The notes under the pieces: model-generated
The model's input: only the letters and a program-made list of their open reading frames with translations
Database searches by the model: none
What the model was told of the DNA's origin: nothing
Origin: Saccharothrix algeriensis
GTDB taxonomy: Bacteria > Actinomycetota > Actinomycetes > Mycobacteriales > Pseudonocardiaceae
Assembly: GCF_016907655.1 (NCBI RefSeq)
Contig: NZ_JAFBCL010000001.1
Span: forward strand, 3,010,001-3,074,000
DNA length: 64,000 nucleotides
Reading direction: 5' to 3'
Position numbers and translations under genes: made by a program
Part shown: positions 26,972 to 33,766 of the stretch, piece by piece
How the letters are laid out: the number at the start of each line of letters is the position of its first letter
Position numbering within the stretch: the stretch's first letter is position 1

Positions 26972-27223
26972 ATGACTGCCTGGTTCGTCATCGCCGTTCC
27001 GATCGTGATCATGTTCTTCGCGCTCTTCATGGAGCGCGTCGAAGCTCGTCTCCGCCACGTCGCCGTCCAGGAGGACGAGGTCGAGGAGTTCCTGGAGTCG
27101 GCGCGCCCCGACGAGGTCAGGGCGCTCTACGGGCACGGCATCGGCCGCGCGCTGGAGCTGTTCCGGTTGCGCAGGCTGGGCGGTCGTGCCAGGAACCTGC
27201 GTCAGCGGCGCGCCCGCCGCTAG
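26972..27223 (+). CDS. Small membrane protein (Rv3675-like)
   Basis: An 83-residue protein with a single N-terminal membrane helix (TAWFVIAVPIVIMFFALFM) and a basic, helical cytoplasmic tail rich in Arg. It occupies the Rv3675 position between nth and crp. GGAG is 7 nt upstream of the ATG. Function unknown; its conserved place next to crp argues that it is a real gene. Confidence 0.75.
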   Translation: MTAWFVIAVPIVIMFFALFMERVEARLRHVAVQEDEVEEFLESARPDEVRALYGHGIGRALELFRLRRLGGRARNLRQRRARR

Positions 27224-27240
27224 CGGGGCAAGGAACCGGC

Positions 27241-27270
27241 GAGGCCCACGGGGGCAACCCGGCGGGCCTC
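27241..27270 (+). terminator. Possible terminator hairpin between the small membrane gene and crp
   Basis: GAGGCCC...GGGCCTC forms a 7-bp stem about 18 bp after the stop of the Rv3675-like gene. There is no run of T. In high-GC actinomycetes such stems often terminate without one. The rest of the 198-bp gap would then hold the crp promoter. Confidence 0.35.
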
Positions 27271-27421
27271 ATCGGGCTGTCCGGGGCTGGGTCGACGGCG
27301 CGCCGAAAGGCGATCCATCGCACAGCGCTTAGACTGCACTCAGTGATCGACGGCAAGGCGCTGATCCGCCAGAAGGCGGAACGCGCTCGACCAGCCGTCG
27401 CGTCTCGACAGGAGGGACGAG

Positions 27422-28096
27422 GTGGACGAGACCCTGGCCCGCGCGGGCATTTTCCAGGGGGTTGAACCGGCGGCAGCGGAGGCACTGGCGCAGACGCTGG
27501 AGTCCGTTGAATTCCCGCGCGGCCACGTGATCTTCGCGGAGGGCGAGCCGGGCGACCGGCTCTACATCATCCAGTCCGGCAAGGTGAAGATCGGTCGCAA
27601 GTCGCCGGACGGCCGCGAGAACCTGTTGGGGATCTTCGGGCCCTCCGACATGTTCGGCGAGCTGTCGATCTTCGACCCCGGGCCGCGCACGTCGACGGCG
27701 ACCACGGTGACCGAGGTGCGCGCGGTGAGCATGGACCGCCCGGCCCTGCGGCAGTGGATCACCAACCGGCCGGAGATCGCGGAGCAGCTGCTCCGGGCGC
27801 TGGCGCGCAGGCTGCGCCGGACGAACTCCATGCTGGCGGACCTGATCTTCACCGACGTGCCCGGCCGCGTCGCCAAGGCGCTGTTGCAGCTCGCGCAGCG
27901 CTTCGGCAGCCAGGAGGCCGGCCTGCTGCGGGTCACGCACGACCTGACGCAGGAGGAGATCGCCCAGTTCGTGGGCGCTTCGCGGGAAACGGTGAACAAG
28001 GCCCTGGCCGACTTCGCCCACCGGGGCTGGCTGCGCCTGGAGGGCAAGAGCGTCCTGATCCTGGACCCGGAGCGCCTGGCCCGCCGAGCCCGCTGA
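27422..28096 (+). CDS. crp: Crp/Fnr family transcriptional regulator
   Basis: A 224-residue cAMP-receptor-type regulator. The N-terminal cyclic-nucleotide domain has the phosphate-binding cassette [18 protein letters not shown] with the Glu/Arg pair that holds cAMP. A long dimerisation helix follows, then a winged HTH ([20 protein letters not shown]). Size and place match M. tuberculosis Crp (Rv3676), a global regulator. GTG at 27422 has AGGAGGGACGAG just upstream, overlapping the start of the ribosome contact region. The nearby structured repeats flank it on both sides. Confidence 0.93.
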   Translation: MDETLARAGIFQGVEPAAAEALAQTLESVEFPRGHVIFAEGEPGDRLYIIQSGKVKIGRKSPDGRENLLGIFGPSDMFGELSIFDPGPRTSTATTVTEVRAVSMDRPALRQWITNRPEIAEQLLRALARRLRRTNSMLADLIFTDVPGRVAKALLQLAQRFGSQEAGLLRVTHDLTQEEIAQFVGASRETVNKALADFAHRGWLRLEGKSVLILDPERLARRAR

Positions 28097-28144
28097 CCAA
28101 CCCGCACAGCAATCCCGCACCCGCGAGGCTCATACCCCGCACCC

Positions 28145-28276
28145 GCGAGGTCGCGTCGGTGTGTTGTGCCCGAGCTTGCCTGCGATCACGCTTTTCGATC
28201 GCAGGCAAGCTCGCGCGCAACGCGCCGACTTTCGAGCGACCTCGCCGCCGTCTGCGAAGCAGCGGCCATGACACAG
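28145..28276 (+). repeat. Structured palindromic repeat, copy B
   Basis: The 101-bp core (28145-28245) opens with GCGAGGTCGC and closes with GCGACCTCGC. Inside is a perfect 16-bp stem (28172-28187 with 28197-28212) around a 9-nt loop ACGCTTTTC. The arms outside that stem pair imperfectly over about 35 bp (GTCGG.TGTGTTGTGCCC against CGCGCAACGCGCCGAC), so the whole core folds as one long hairpin. The tail to 28276 has the 31-bp sequence also found at copy A. It starts 48 bp after the crp stop. Confidence 0.9.
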
Positions 28277-28395
28277 TCGCGTCGGTGTGTTGTGCCCGAG
28301 CTTGCCTGCGATCACGCTTTTCGATCGCAGGCAAGCTCGCGCGCAACGCGCCGACTTCCAGGCGACCGAGCCGCCGTCTGCGGAGCAGCGGCCAT
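28277..28395 (+). repeat. Structured palindromic repeat, copy C
   Basis: Directly follows copy B in the same orientation. It lacks the first 8-10 bp of the core but keeps CGCGTCGGTGTGTTGTG, the same 16-bp inner stem (28298-28313 with 28323-28338), loop and tail. In the closing arm it reads CTTCCAGGCGACCGAGC instead of CTTTCGAGCGACCTCGC. The tail merges into a 19-bp tandem array. Copies B and C probably arose by tandem duplication. Confidence 0.88.
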
Positions 28396-28460
28396 CCAAC
28401 ACAGCAGCGGCAATCCAACACAGCAGCGGCAATCCAACACAACAGCGGCAATCCAACACA
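28385..28460 (+). repeat. Four tandem 19-bp repeats
   Basis: Four consecutive units of about GCAGCGGCAATCCAACACA (19 bp): 28385-28403, 28404-28422, 28423-28441 and 28442-28460. The first differs by one base (CCATC for CAATC) and the last begins AC. The unit seems to derive from the tail of the structured repeat. There are no spacers, so it is not a CRISPR array. Confidence 0.9.
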
Positions 28461-28509
28461 ACAACAAGGCCGGGCGCCGCCCCCGACGCGGCGCACCGGC
28501 CTTGTTGTT
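28460..28509 (+). terminator. Strong hairpin with 14-bp arms downstream of crp
   Basis: AACAACAAGGCCGG at 28460-28473 pairs perfectly with CCGGCCTTGTTGTT at 28496-28509. The 22-nt loop is itself GC-rich and can fold (GCGCCG/CGGCGC). The T-containing side gives a U-rich 3' arm on the plus strand. It is the likely terminator for crp read-through across the repeats. Confidence 0.7.
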
Positions 28510-28793
28510 CGCGCAGCCCATCCCCCGACAGACCGCGCTTCTCCCACACCTCCGGCGCCTGCAGGCCCCGACCCTCGAGCGCCGGAAGGAGGTCTGGTTA
28601 CCCCGTCTGACCTCGCGGGAAACGGGTCGGCGTGGTGCTTCCACCATCGCACGGCCCCTACCCCGCAACTCAAGCCCGTTCACCCTCAAGGACCTTCTGT
28701 GCAGCGCTTTCGCTGCCCGGTTTCACCCGGTCATCCCAATGTTGTGACCGAATCGCAACACCGGTTCCGGGTGATGGACGTCGCCGGCAAAGC

Positions 28794-28830
28794 ACTGGTA
28801 CGCCCGTACCAGTGCCCTGCATACTGGTAC
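28794..28830. promoter_or_regulatory. Operator of the MFS gene: palindrome plus third half-site
   Basis: ACTGGTAC-GCCC-GTACCAGT (28794-28813) is a perfect 8-bp-arm palindrome. A third exact half-site ACTGGTAC follows at 28823-28830, ending 2 bp before the start codon. A -10-like CATACT overlaps the third half-site, so the mRNA is probably leaderless and a bound repressor would block it. The layout is typical of TetR-controlled exporters, but no regulator gene is adjacent. The rest of the gap (28510-28793) shows nothing clear. Confidence 0.65.
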
Positions 28831-28832
28831 GC

Positions 28833-30071
28833 ATGTCCCAGTCTGCCCGCCTCTCCGACTACCGCGCTGCCCTGACCACCCCCGGGATGCGCGGTCCGGT
28901 CGTCGCGTCCCTGCTCGCCCGGCTGCCGATCGCCATGGTCGGCCTCTCGCTGCTGCTCTACGTGCAGCGCGAGACGGGCTCGTTCGCGGCGGCCGGTCTG
29001 GTGTCGGCGTCGTCGCTGGTCGGCGTCGCGGTGGGTTCGATCGTGCAGGGCAGGCTGATGGACCGCCTCGGCCCGACCCGGCCGCTGCTCGTCGCGGTGT
29101 CGTCGTTCGCGCTGTTCGTCGCGCTCGCGGTGGCCGCCGTCGAGGCGCGCGCCGCGCTGCCGGTGCTGGTGCCGGTCGCGTTCGCGGTCGGCATCAGCGA
29201 GCCGATGGTCGGCTCCGCCTCCCGCGCGCTGTGGGCCCGGGTGCTGCCGCCCGGCTCGACCCGCCACGCCGGGTTCGCCTACGAGGCGATCAGCATGGAG
29301 GTCTTCTTCATCCTCGGCCCCGGCCTGGCCGGCCTGCTGGTCACCGCCCCGTGGGCGGGCACGGGCGTGGTGCTCGCCGCGGCCTCGATGGTCGTCGGCG
29401 CGCTGTGGTTCGCCCTGAACCCGACGGTCCGGGGCGTGCAGCCCGAGCAGACCCACCGCAACCTGCTGGGCGCGCTCGCGTCGCCCGGGATGCGCACGGT
29501 CGCGCTGGCCGCGCTCGGCTTCGGCGTGACGATCGGCTTCATCGAGGTCGCGGTGCCGGCCGCCGCCGCCGAGGCGGGCCACGTCGGCCTGGGCGGGCTG
29601 CTGCTGAGCCTGTGGTCGGTCAGCTCCGTGCTGTTCGGCGTGCTGTACGCGATGCGGCCGTTCCCCAAGGCCATGCACCTGCGCCTGCCGGTGCTGCTGG
29701 GCGGGTTCGCGCTGCTGTCGCTGCTGCTGGCGATCCCGACGACGCTGATCGGCCTGGGCGCGGCGCTGCTCGTGGTCGGCACCCTGATCACGCCGCAGTC
29801 CACCACCCACTCCGCCGCGATCGAGCAGGTCGCGCCCGCGGGCACGGCGACCGAGGCGTTCGGCTGGGTCGTCACGGCGGTGACCGTCGGCCTGGCGCTG
29901 GGCCAGTCGCTCAGCGGCCACCTGGTCGAGGCGCACGGCACGCCGACGGCGTTCGTGGCCGCCGCCGCGTCCGGCCTGGTGATCGCCGCGCTGGTCTGGG
30001 TGTTCCGCGGCACGGTCGCGGCCGGCGTGCCGCAGCCGCACCGGGACGAGGTCGCCCTGGTCTCCCGCTGA
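28833..30071 (+). CDS. MFS transporter
   Basis: A 412-residue major facilitator with about 12 hydrophobic helices. The loop after helix 2 reads GRLMDRLGPTRPLL, close to the MFS motif A (GxLaDrxGrkxxl). Helix-breaking GP and GTATEAFGW (a motif common in actinobacterial YfmO/SET-type exporters) are also present. The ATG at 28833 was chosen because the operator and -10 end just before it; the longer frame starts inside the operator region. Likely a drug or metabolite exporter; the substrate is unknown. Confidence 0.85.
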   Translation: MSQSARLSDYRAALTTPGMRGPVVASLLARLPIAMVGLSLLLYVQRETGSFAAAGLVSASSLVGVAVGSIVQGRLMDRLGPTRPLLVAVSSFALFVALAVAAVEARAALPVLVPVAFAVGISEPMVGSASRALWARVLPPGSTRHAGFAYEAISMEVFFILGPGLAGLLVTAPWAGTGVVLAAASMVVGALWFALNPTVRGVQPEQTHRNLLGALASPGMRTVALAALGFGVTIGFIEVAVPAAAAEAGHVGLGGLLLSLWSVSSVLFGVLYAMRPFPKAMHLRLPVLLGGFALLSLLLAIPTTLIGLGAALLVVGTLITPQSTTHSAAIEQVAPAGTATEAFGWVVTAVTVGLALGQSLSGHLVEAHGTPTAFVAAAASGLVIAALVWVFRGTVAAGVPQPHRDEVALVSR

Positions 30072-30136
30072 CACGGGCGGTGCACGGCGGGTGCCTGAAG
30101 GTTCCCTGAACGTCCGAGCGCGGACCGCGCCAACGG

Positions 30137-30649
30137 GTGACGACTCGCGCCGTGCGCACCACACTGTCGTCACCATTCGCGCGGACGGGGTCCGCACCGC
30201 CCCGTCGCGGCCGGGCGGCAGCGCCGGGACGACCTCCCGGTGACGCCGCCCCACCCGCCGACCGGGCCCGAGAACCGCTGGAGGCGGACATCGACAGCAC
30301 CGTGGTGGTGGAGGCGGACGCCCTGGCCTGGGCCGTGCGCCGGGCGACGCCGTGCTCAGGCCCGCACGGCTCCGTGACGCTCCGGGTCGAGGGCGGTGAG
30401 CTGCGGGTGCGCGGCAGCGGCCCGCGGGACGGGGAGTGCGAGGAGTCGGTCCGGGCGGTCGTCGGGGGCGACCGCATCACCAAGACGTTCCAGGCGGGGT
30501 ACCTGGCGGACGCGCTGAAGGCGTTCAGCGGCCGGCAGGTGGAACTCCGCATCCAGGACGGCCTGCGCTCGACCGTCCTCACCGGCCGGCCCGGTGACGA
30601 CGGCGTCGAGCTGAAGTACCTGGTGGCGCCGCTGCGCACGGTGGCCTGA
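30137..30649 (+). CDS. Single-domain DnaN (sliding clamp domain III)-like protein
   Basis: At most 170 residues. The last about 115 (from codon 30302) look like domain III of the DNA polymerase III beta clamp: VVVEADALAWAVRRA, a beta stretch GSVTLRVEGGELRVRGSG, then FQAGYLADALKAFSGRQVEL and the closing YLVAPLRTVA, which parallels DnaN's YLLMPVRLS-type end. True DnaN has three such domains (about 370 aa). The N-terminal 55 residues are Pro/Ala/Arg-rich and may not be translated; GTG at 30302 is an alternative start after a distant GGAGG. A reduced DnaN paralogue or a relic; codon use is normal and no stop interrupts it. Confidence 0.6.
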   Translation: MTTRAVRTTLSSPFARTGSAPPRRGRAAAPGRPPGDAAPPADRAREPLEADIDSTVVVEADALAWAVRRATPCSGPHGSVTLRVEGGELRVRGSGPRDGECEESVRAVVGGDRITKTFQAGYLADALKAFSGRQVELRIQDGLRSTVLTGRPGDDGVELKYLVAPLRTVA

Positions 30650-30789
30650 CCACCGCCGGCGGGCGACGCGACCGCACCGGCGCCCCGACCACCTCCGCAG
30701 GTCCGGGGCGCGCACCGGAGGACACGTGCCGACCGCCCGCGCCGGGACCGCTCCGCAGGTCCCCGACGCGGGCGTCGGCCCCGGGCGGG

Positions 30790-31551
30790 TCAGGGCTCGG
30801 CCAGGTAGTCCAGCTGCGCCCGCACGGACCACTCCGCCGCCGACCACAGCGCCGGGTCCACGTCCGCGTAGACCACCTCCACCACCTGCCGCGCCGAGGG
30901 CGACCCGCCCAGCTCCGCCACCGCCGCGCGCACCTGCTCCAACCGCTGTTCCCGGTGCGCCAGGTAGGTGCGGGCGACCGAGGCGGCGTCGGGCAGCTCC
31001 GGCCCGTGCCCCGGCAGCACCACCGTGCCCGGCGGCAGGCCGGCCAGGGCCTCCAGCGACCCCAGGTAGTCCCGCAGCCGGCCGTCGAGCACGGTGGTGC
31101 CGCGGCCGAGCACGGTGTCGCCGGTCAGCACCGCGTCCTCCACCAGGAAGCTCAGCGAGTCGTCGGTGTGCCCCGGCGTCGCGAGCACCCGGATCTCCAG
31201 CCCGCCCGCCACCACGACGTCCCCGCCGGCCAGGCCCTCCGACCCGAGCCGGAACCGCGGGTCGAGCGCCCGCACCGGCGCGCCGACCAGCGCGCCGAAC
31301 TCCGCCGCGCCCTCCGAGTGGTCGTGGTGGCCGTGCGTCAGCAGCACGACGTCCACCGGCCCGGCCGCCGCCACCCGCTCCAGGTGCCCGCGGTCCAGCG
31401 GCCCGGGGTCGACCACCGCGCACGACGGCGACCCCGGCGCGCGGAGCAGCCAGGTGTTGGTGCCCTCCAGCGTCATCACCGAGGGGTTCTCCGCGAGCAC
31501 CACCGACGCGAACGGCGTGACCTCGCGCAACCGCCCGTACGCCGGGCTCAC
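30790..31551 (-). CDS. MBL fold metallo-hydrolase (Rv3677c-like, LACTB2/glyoxalase II-type)
   Basis: A 253-residue metallo-beta-lactamase-fold hydrolase. The metal motif LLTHGHHDHSEGA (HxHxDH) is present, then ATPGHTDDSL (His), LTGDTVLG (Asp) and a late VVLPGHGP (His). A C-terminal helical/winged region (about 195-253) matches the LACTB2-like group. The GTG at 31551 overlaps the stop of the Nudix gene (GTGA). It sits at the Rv3677c position near ridA. The substrate is not known. Confidence 0.88.
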   Translation of the reverse strand: MSPAYGRLREVTPFASVVLAENPSVMTLEGTNTWLLRAPGSPSCAVVDPGPLDRGHLERVAAAGPVDVVLLTHGHHDHSEGAAEFGALVGAPVRALDPRFRLGSEGLAGGDVVVAGGLEIRVLATPGHTDDSLSFLVEDAVLTGDTVLGRGTTVLDGRLRDYLGSLEALAGLPPGTVVLPGHGPELPDAASVARTYLAHREQRLEQVRAAVAELGGSPSARQVVEVVYADVDPALWSAAEWSVRAQLDYLAEP

Positions 31552-32351
31552 GGCAGGACCACCCGGACCTCGTCGCCGTCCCGCACGACCTTCGGGATGA
31601 TCTTGTCCACCACCCGCTCCGCCACCAGCACGTCCGCCACCCCCCGGAACCCGGCCAACTCCGACAACGCCACCCAGGTCGGCGGCATGAGCATCCGCCG
31701 GCCGTCCCGCCAGTCCGCGAGCGCCTGCGCGGGGGTCTGCCACACCGCGTCGGACGCCTCCGTGGTCCACCCGTCCGCCCGCTGGCCGCCCGGCAGCACG
31801 GCGACGAAGAAGCGCGTGTCGTACCGGCGGGGCTCCTCGGGCGGCGTCACCCAGTTCGCCCACGGCCGCAGCAGGTCCGCCCGCAGCACCAGCCCCCGGT
31901 CGGCGAGGAACCCCGCCAGCGACAGCTCCCGGGCCACCAGCGCCGCCCGCGCCGCGGTGAACGGCGCGGTGTCCGCCACCGCGGAGTCGGCGGACGGCCC
32001 GGCCAGCAGCACCCCGGACTCCTCGAACGTCTCCCGCACCGCCGCGCACACCAGCGCCCGCGCCAGCTCCGGCGAGCACGCGAACCGCTCGGCCCACCAC
32101 TCCGGCGGCGGCCCGGCCCACGCGACGGACGCGTCGGCGTCGCGCGGGTCGACCCCGCCGCCGGGGAAGACCGTCATCCCGCCGGCGAACGCCATGCCCA
32201 GCACGCGGCGCTGGAGGAAGACCTCGACGCCCGCGTCGCCGTCGCGCAGCAGCATCACGGTCGCCGCGTCCCGCGGGGTCGCCGGGACGGCCGGGGCGAC
32301 GTCGGGCACCAGGCCGGGCGGCAGGAGCAGTTCCTGGGGGAGTTCGCGCAC
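31548..32351 (-). CDS. NUDIX hydrolase
   Basis: A 267-residue Nudix protein (NUDT19-like by length and layout). The AATVMLLRDGDAGVEVFLQRR strand-loop is followed by FAGGMTVFPGGGVDP and, after an insert of about 30 residues, the Nudix helix RETFEESGVLL. The long insert between G-rich loop and REUxEE is typical of NUDT7/19 CoA diphosphatases. GTG at 32351 is the most likely start (VRELPQELLLPPG); the frame further up has no signals. Coupled to the metallo-hydrolase gene downstream. Confidence 0.82.
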   Translation of the reverse strand: MRELPQELLLPPGLVPDVAPAVPATPRDAATVMLLRDGDAGVEVFLQRRVLGMAFAGGMTVFPGGGVDPRDADASVAWAGPPPEWWAERFACSPELARALVCAAVRETFEESGVLLAGPSADSAVADTAPFTAARAALVARELSLAGFLADRGLVLRADLLRPWANWVTPPEEPRRYDTRFFVAVLPGGQRADGWTTEASDAVWQTPAQALADWRDGRRMLMPPTWVALSELAGFRGVADVLVAERVVDKIIPKVVRDGDEVRVVLP

Positions 32352-32382
32352 GGTCCCGAGCCTACGACGAGGATCACCGCCC

Positions 32383-32739
32383 GTGGACACCGCGAAAAAG
32401 GGCTGCCTGGTCAACGTGATGATGTTCGTCGTCGGCGCGTTCGCGGCCACGGGGCTGACCACCGCCCTGGCGCTGATCGCCTTCCTGCCCCTCACCAGCA
32501 CCGTCGGCTCCGACCCGGGCACGCCCGGGGTGTGGGTGAAGAAGTCCGAGGCCCTGGTCGGCGCGCCTGAGTACGAGGTGCTGCTCGGTTCGACCGAGGA
32601 CTACGGGCACGTGGTCGGGATCCCGCGCGGCTGGGGCCACACCCCGCAGGTCGTCCGCCACCCGGACCGCGTCGAGCTGCGCTTCGACAACGGGGGGCTG
32701 ATCTCCGTCCCCGCCTCGACGTACTCCGGTGGCCGCTGA
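32383..32739 (+). CDS. Hypothetical membrane-anchored protein
   Basis: A 118-residue protein with one membrane segment (about 10-38, VNVMMFVVGAFAATGLTTALALIAFLPL) and an exported or cytoplasmic tail of about 80 residues with several Asp/Glu and Trp. No family is recognised. GTG at 32383 is preceded by CGAGGATC. It is divergent from the Nudix gene (31-bp gap) and 3 bp from the oxidoreductase gene, so those two are probably one transcript. Confidence 0.6.
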   Translation: MDTAKKGCLVNVMMFVVGAFAATGLTTALALIAFLPLTSTVGSDPGTPGVWVKKSEALVGAPEYEVLLGSTEDYGHVVGIPRGWGHTPQVVRHPDRVELRFDNGGLISVPASTYSGGR

Positions 32740-32742
32740 AGG

Positions 32743-33693
32743 ATGGACCCCGTGAAGATGGACCCCGTGGACGAACAGCTGCGCGTCGGGCTCGTCGGAG
32801 CCGGCCCGTGGGCCGGGAGGGTGCACGCGCCGAGCCTGGCCGACCACCCCGGCACCCGCCTGACCTCGGTCTGGGCCCGTCGGCCCGAGGCCGCCGCCGC
32901 CCTGGCCGAACCGCACGGCGCGCAAGTCGCCGCGGACCTGGACGAACTGCTGTCCGCGGTGGACGCCGTGGCGTTCGCCGTGCCGCCGGAGGTCCAGGCC
33001 GGGATCGCGACCAGGGCCGCGGGGCTGGGCAAGCACCTGATCCTGGAGAAGCCGATCGCGGCCGCGGTGGCGGAGGCCGAGCGCCTGGCGGAGGCCGTCG
33101 ACCGGGCCGGCGTGGCGTCCCTGGTGGTGCTCACCAGGCGGTTCGCCCCGGAGACCGAGGAGCAGCTGCGCCAGCTGCGCGAGGTGGGCGGCTGGGTGGG
33201 CGGCGCCGCCCGCTGGCTGAACGGCGCGCTGCTGGGCGGCCCGTACGCCGACTCGCCCTGGCGGCACGACCGCGGCCCGCTGCACGACGTCGGCCCGCAC
33301 GCGTTCGACCTGCTCGACGCGGCGCTGGGCCGCATCACCGACGTGATCGCCGCCCACCGCTCGGAGAGCGGCCTGTGGCAGCTGGTGCTGGCCCACGAGG
33401 GCGGCGCCACCAGCAGCGCCTCGCTGAGCATGGCGGTGCCGCTGAACCCGGGCGTCTCCGAGGTCAGCGTCTACGGCGACCACGGCTACCGCGTCCTCGC
33501 CGACCGCGGCACCACCGCCCAGCAGTGCTACACCAACCTGCTGGACGACTTCGTGGCCATGGTGGACAGCGGCACCACGACCCACCGCTGCGACGTCCAC
33601 CGGGGCCTGCACCTGCAGCGGATCATCGACCAGGCCCAGCGCAAGGCGGAGTCCGCCGCCGCTCACCTCCGCGGCGCCCCGCCGGCGGAGTGA
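32743..33693 (+). CDS. Gfo/Idh/MocA family oxidoreductase
   Basis: A 316-residue NAD(P)-dependent oxidoreductase. The Rossmann loop VGLVGAGPWAGRVHAP lies near residues 14-29. The conserved GKHLILEKPIAAAVAEAE includes the family's EKP motif, and DVGPHAFDLLDAALG has the catalytic-region His. The first 18 bp are nearly repeated (MDPVKMDPV), giving ATG at 32743 or 32758 as starts. The sugar or cyclitol substrate cannot be told. Confidence 0.85.
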   Translation: MDPVKMDPVDEQLRVGLVGAGPWAGRVHAPSLADHPGTRLTSVWARRPEAAAALAEPHGAQVAADLDELLSAVDAVAFAVPPEVQAGIATRAAGLGKHLILEKPIAAAVAEAERLAEAVDRAGVASLVVLTRRFAPETEEQLRQLREVGGWVGGAARWLNGALLGGPYADSPWRHDRGPLHDVGPHAFDLLDAALGRITDVIAAHRSESGLWQLVLAHEGGATSSASLSMAVPLNPGVSEVSVYGDHGYRVLADRGTTAQQCYTNLLDDFVAMVDSGTTTHRCDVHRGLHLQRIIDQAQRKAESAAAHLRGAPPAE

Positions 33694-33710
33694 GTGAGGT
33701 CACACGGGAA

Positions 33711-33751
33711 AGCGCCGGTCGTCCCGTCGCGGTGGCGGAACGGCCGGCGCT
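33711..33751. terminator. Bidirectional terminator hairpin
   Basis: AGCGCCGG (33711-33718) and CCGGCGCT (33744-33751) form a perfect 8-bp stem in the 73-bp gap between the convergent oxidoreductase and hypothetical genes. It probably ends both transcripts. Confidence 0.5.
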
Positions 33752-33766
33752 CCCGGTCCCGGGCGG

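Noticed and set aside
28385..28460. Possible CRISPR array
   Set aside because: The 19-bp units are contiguous with no spacers and no cas genes are in the window.
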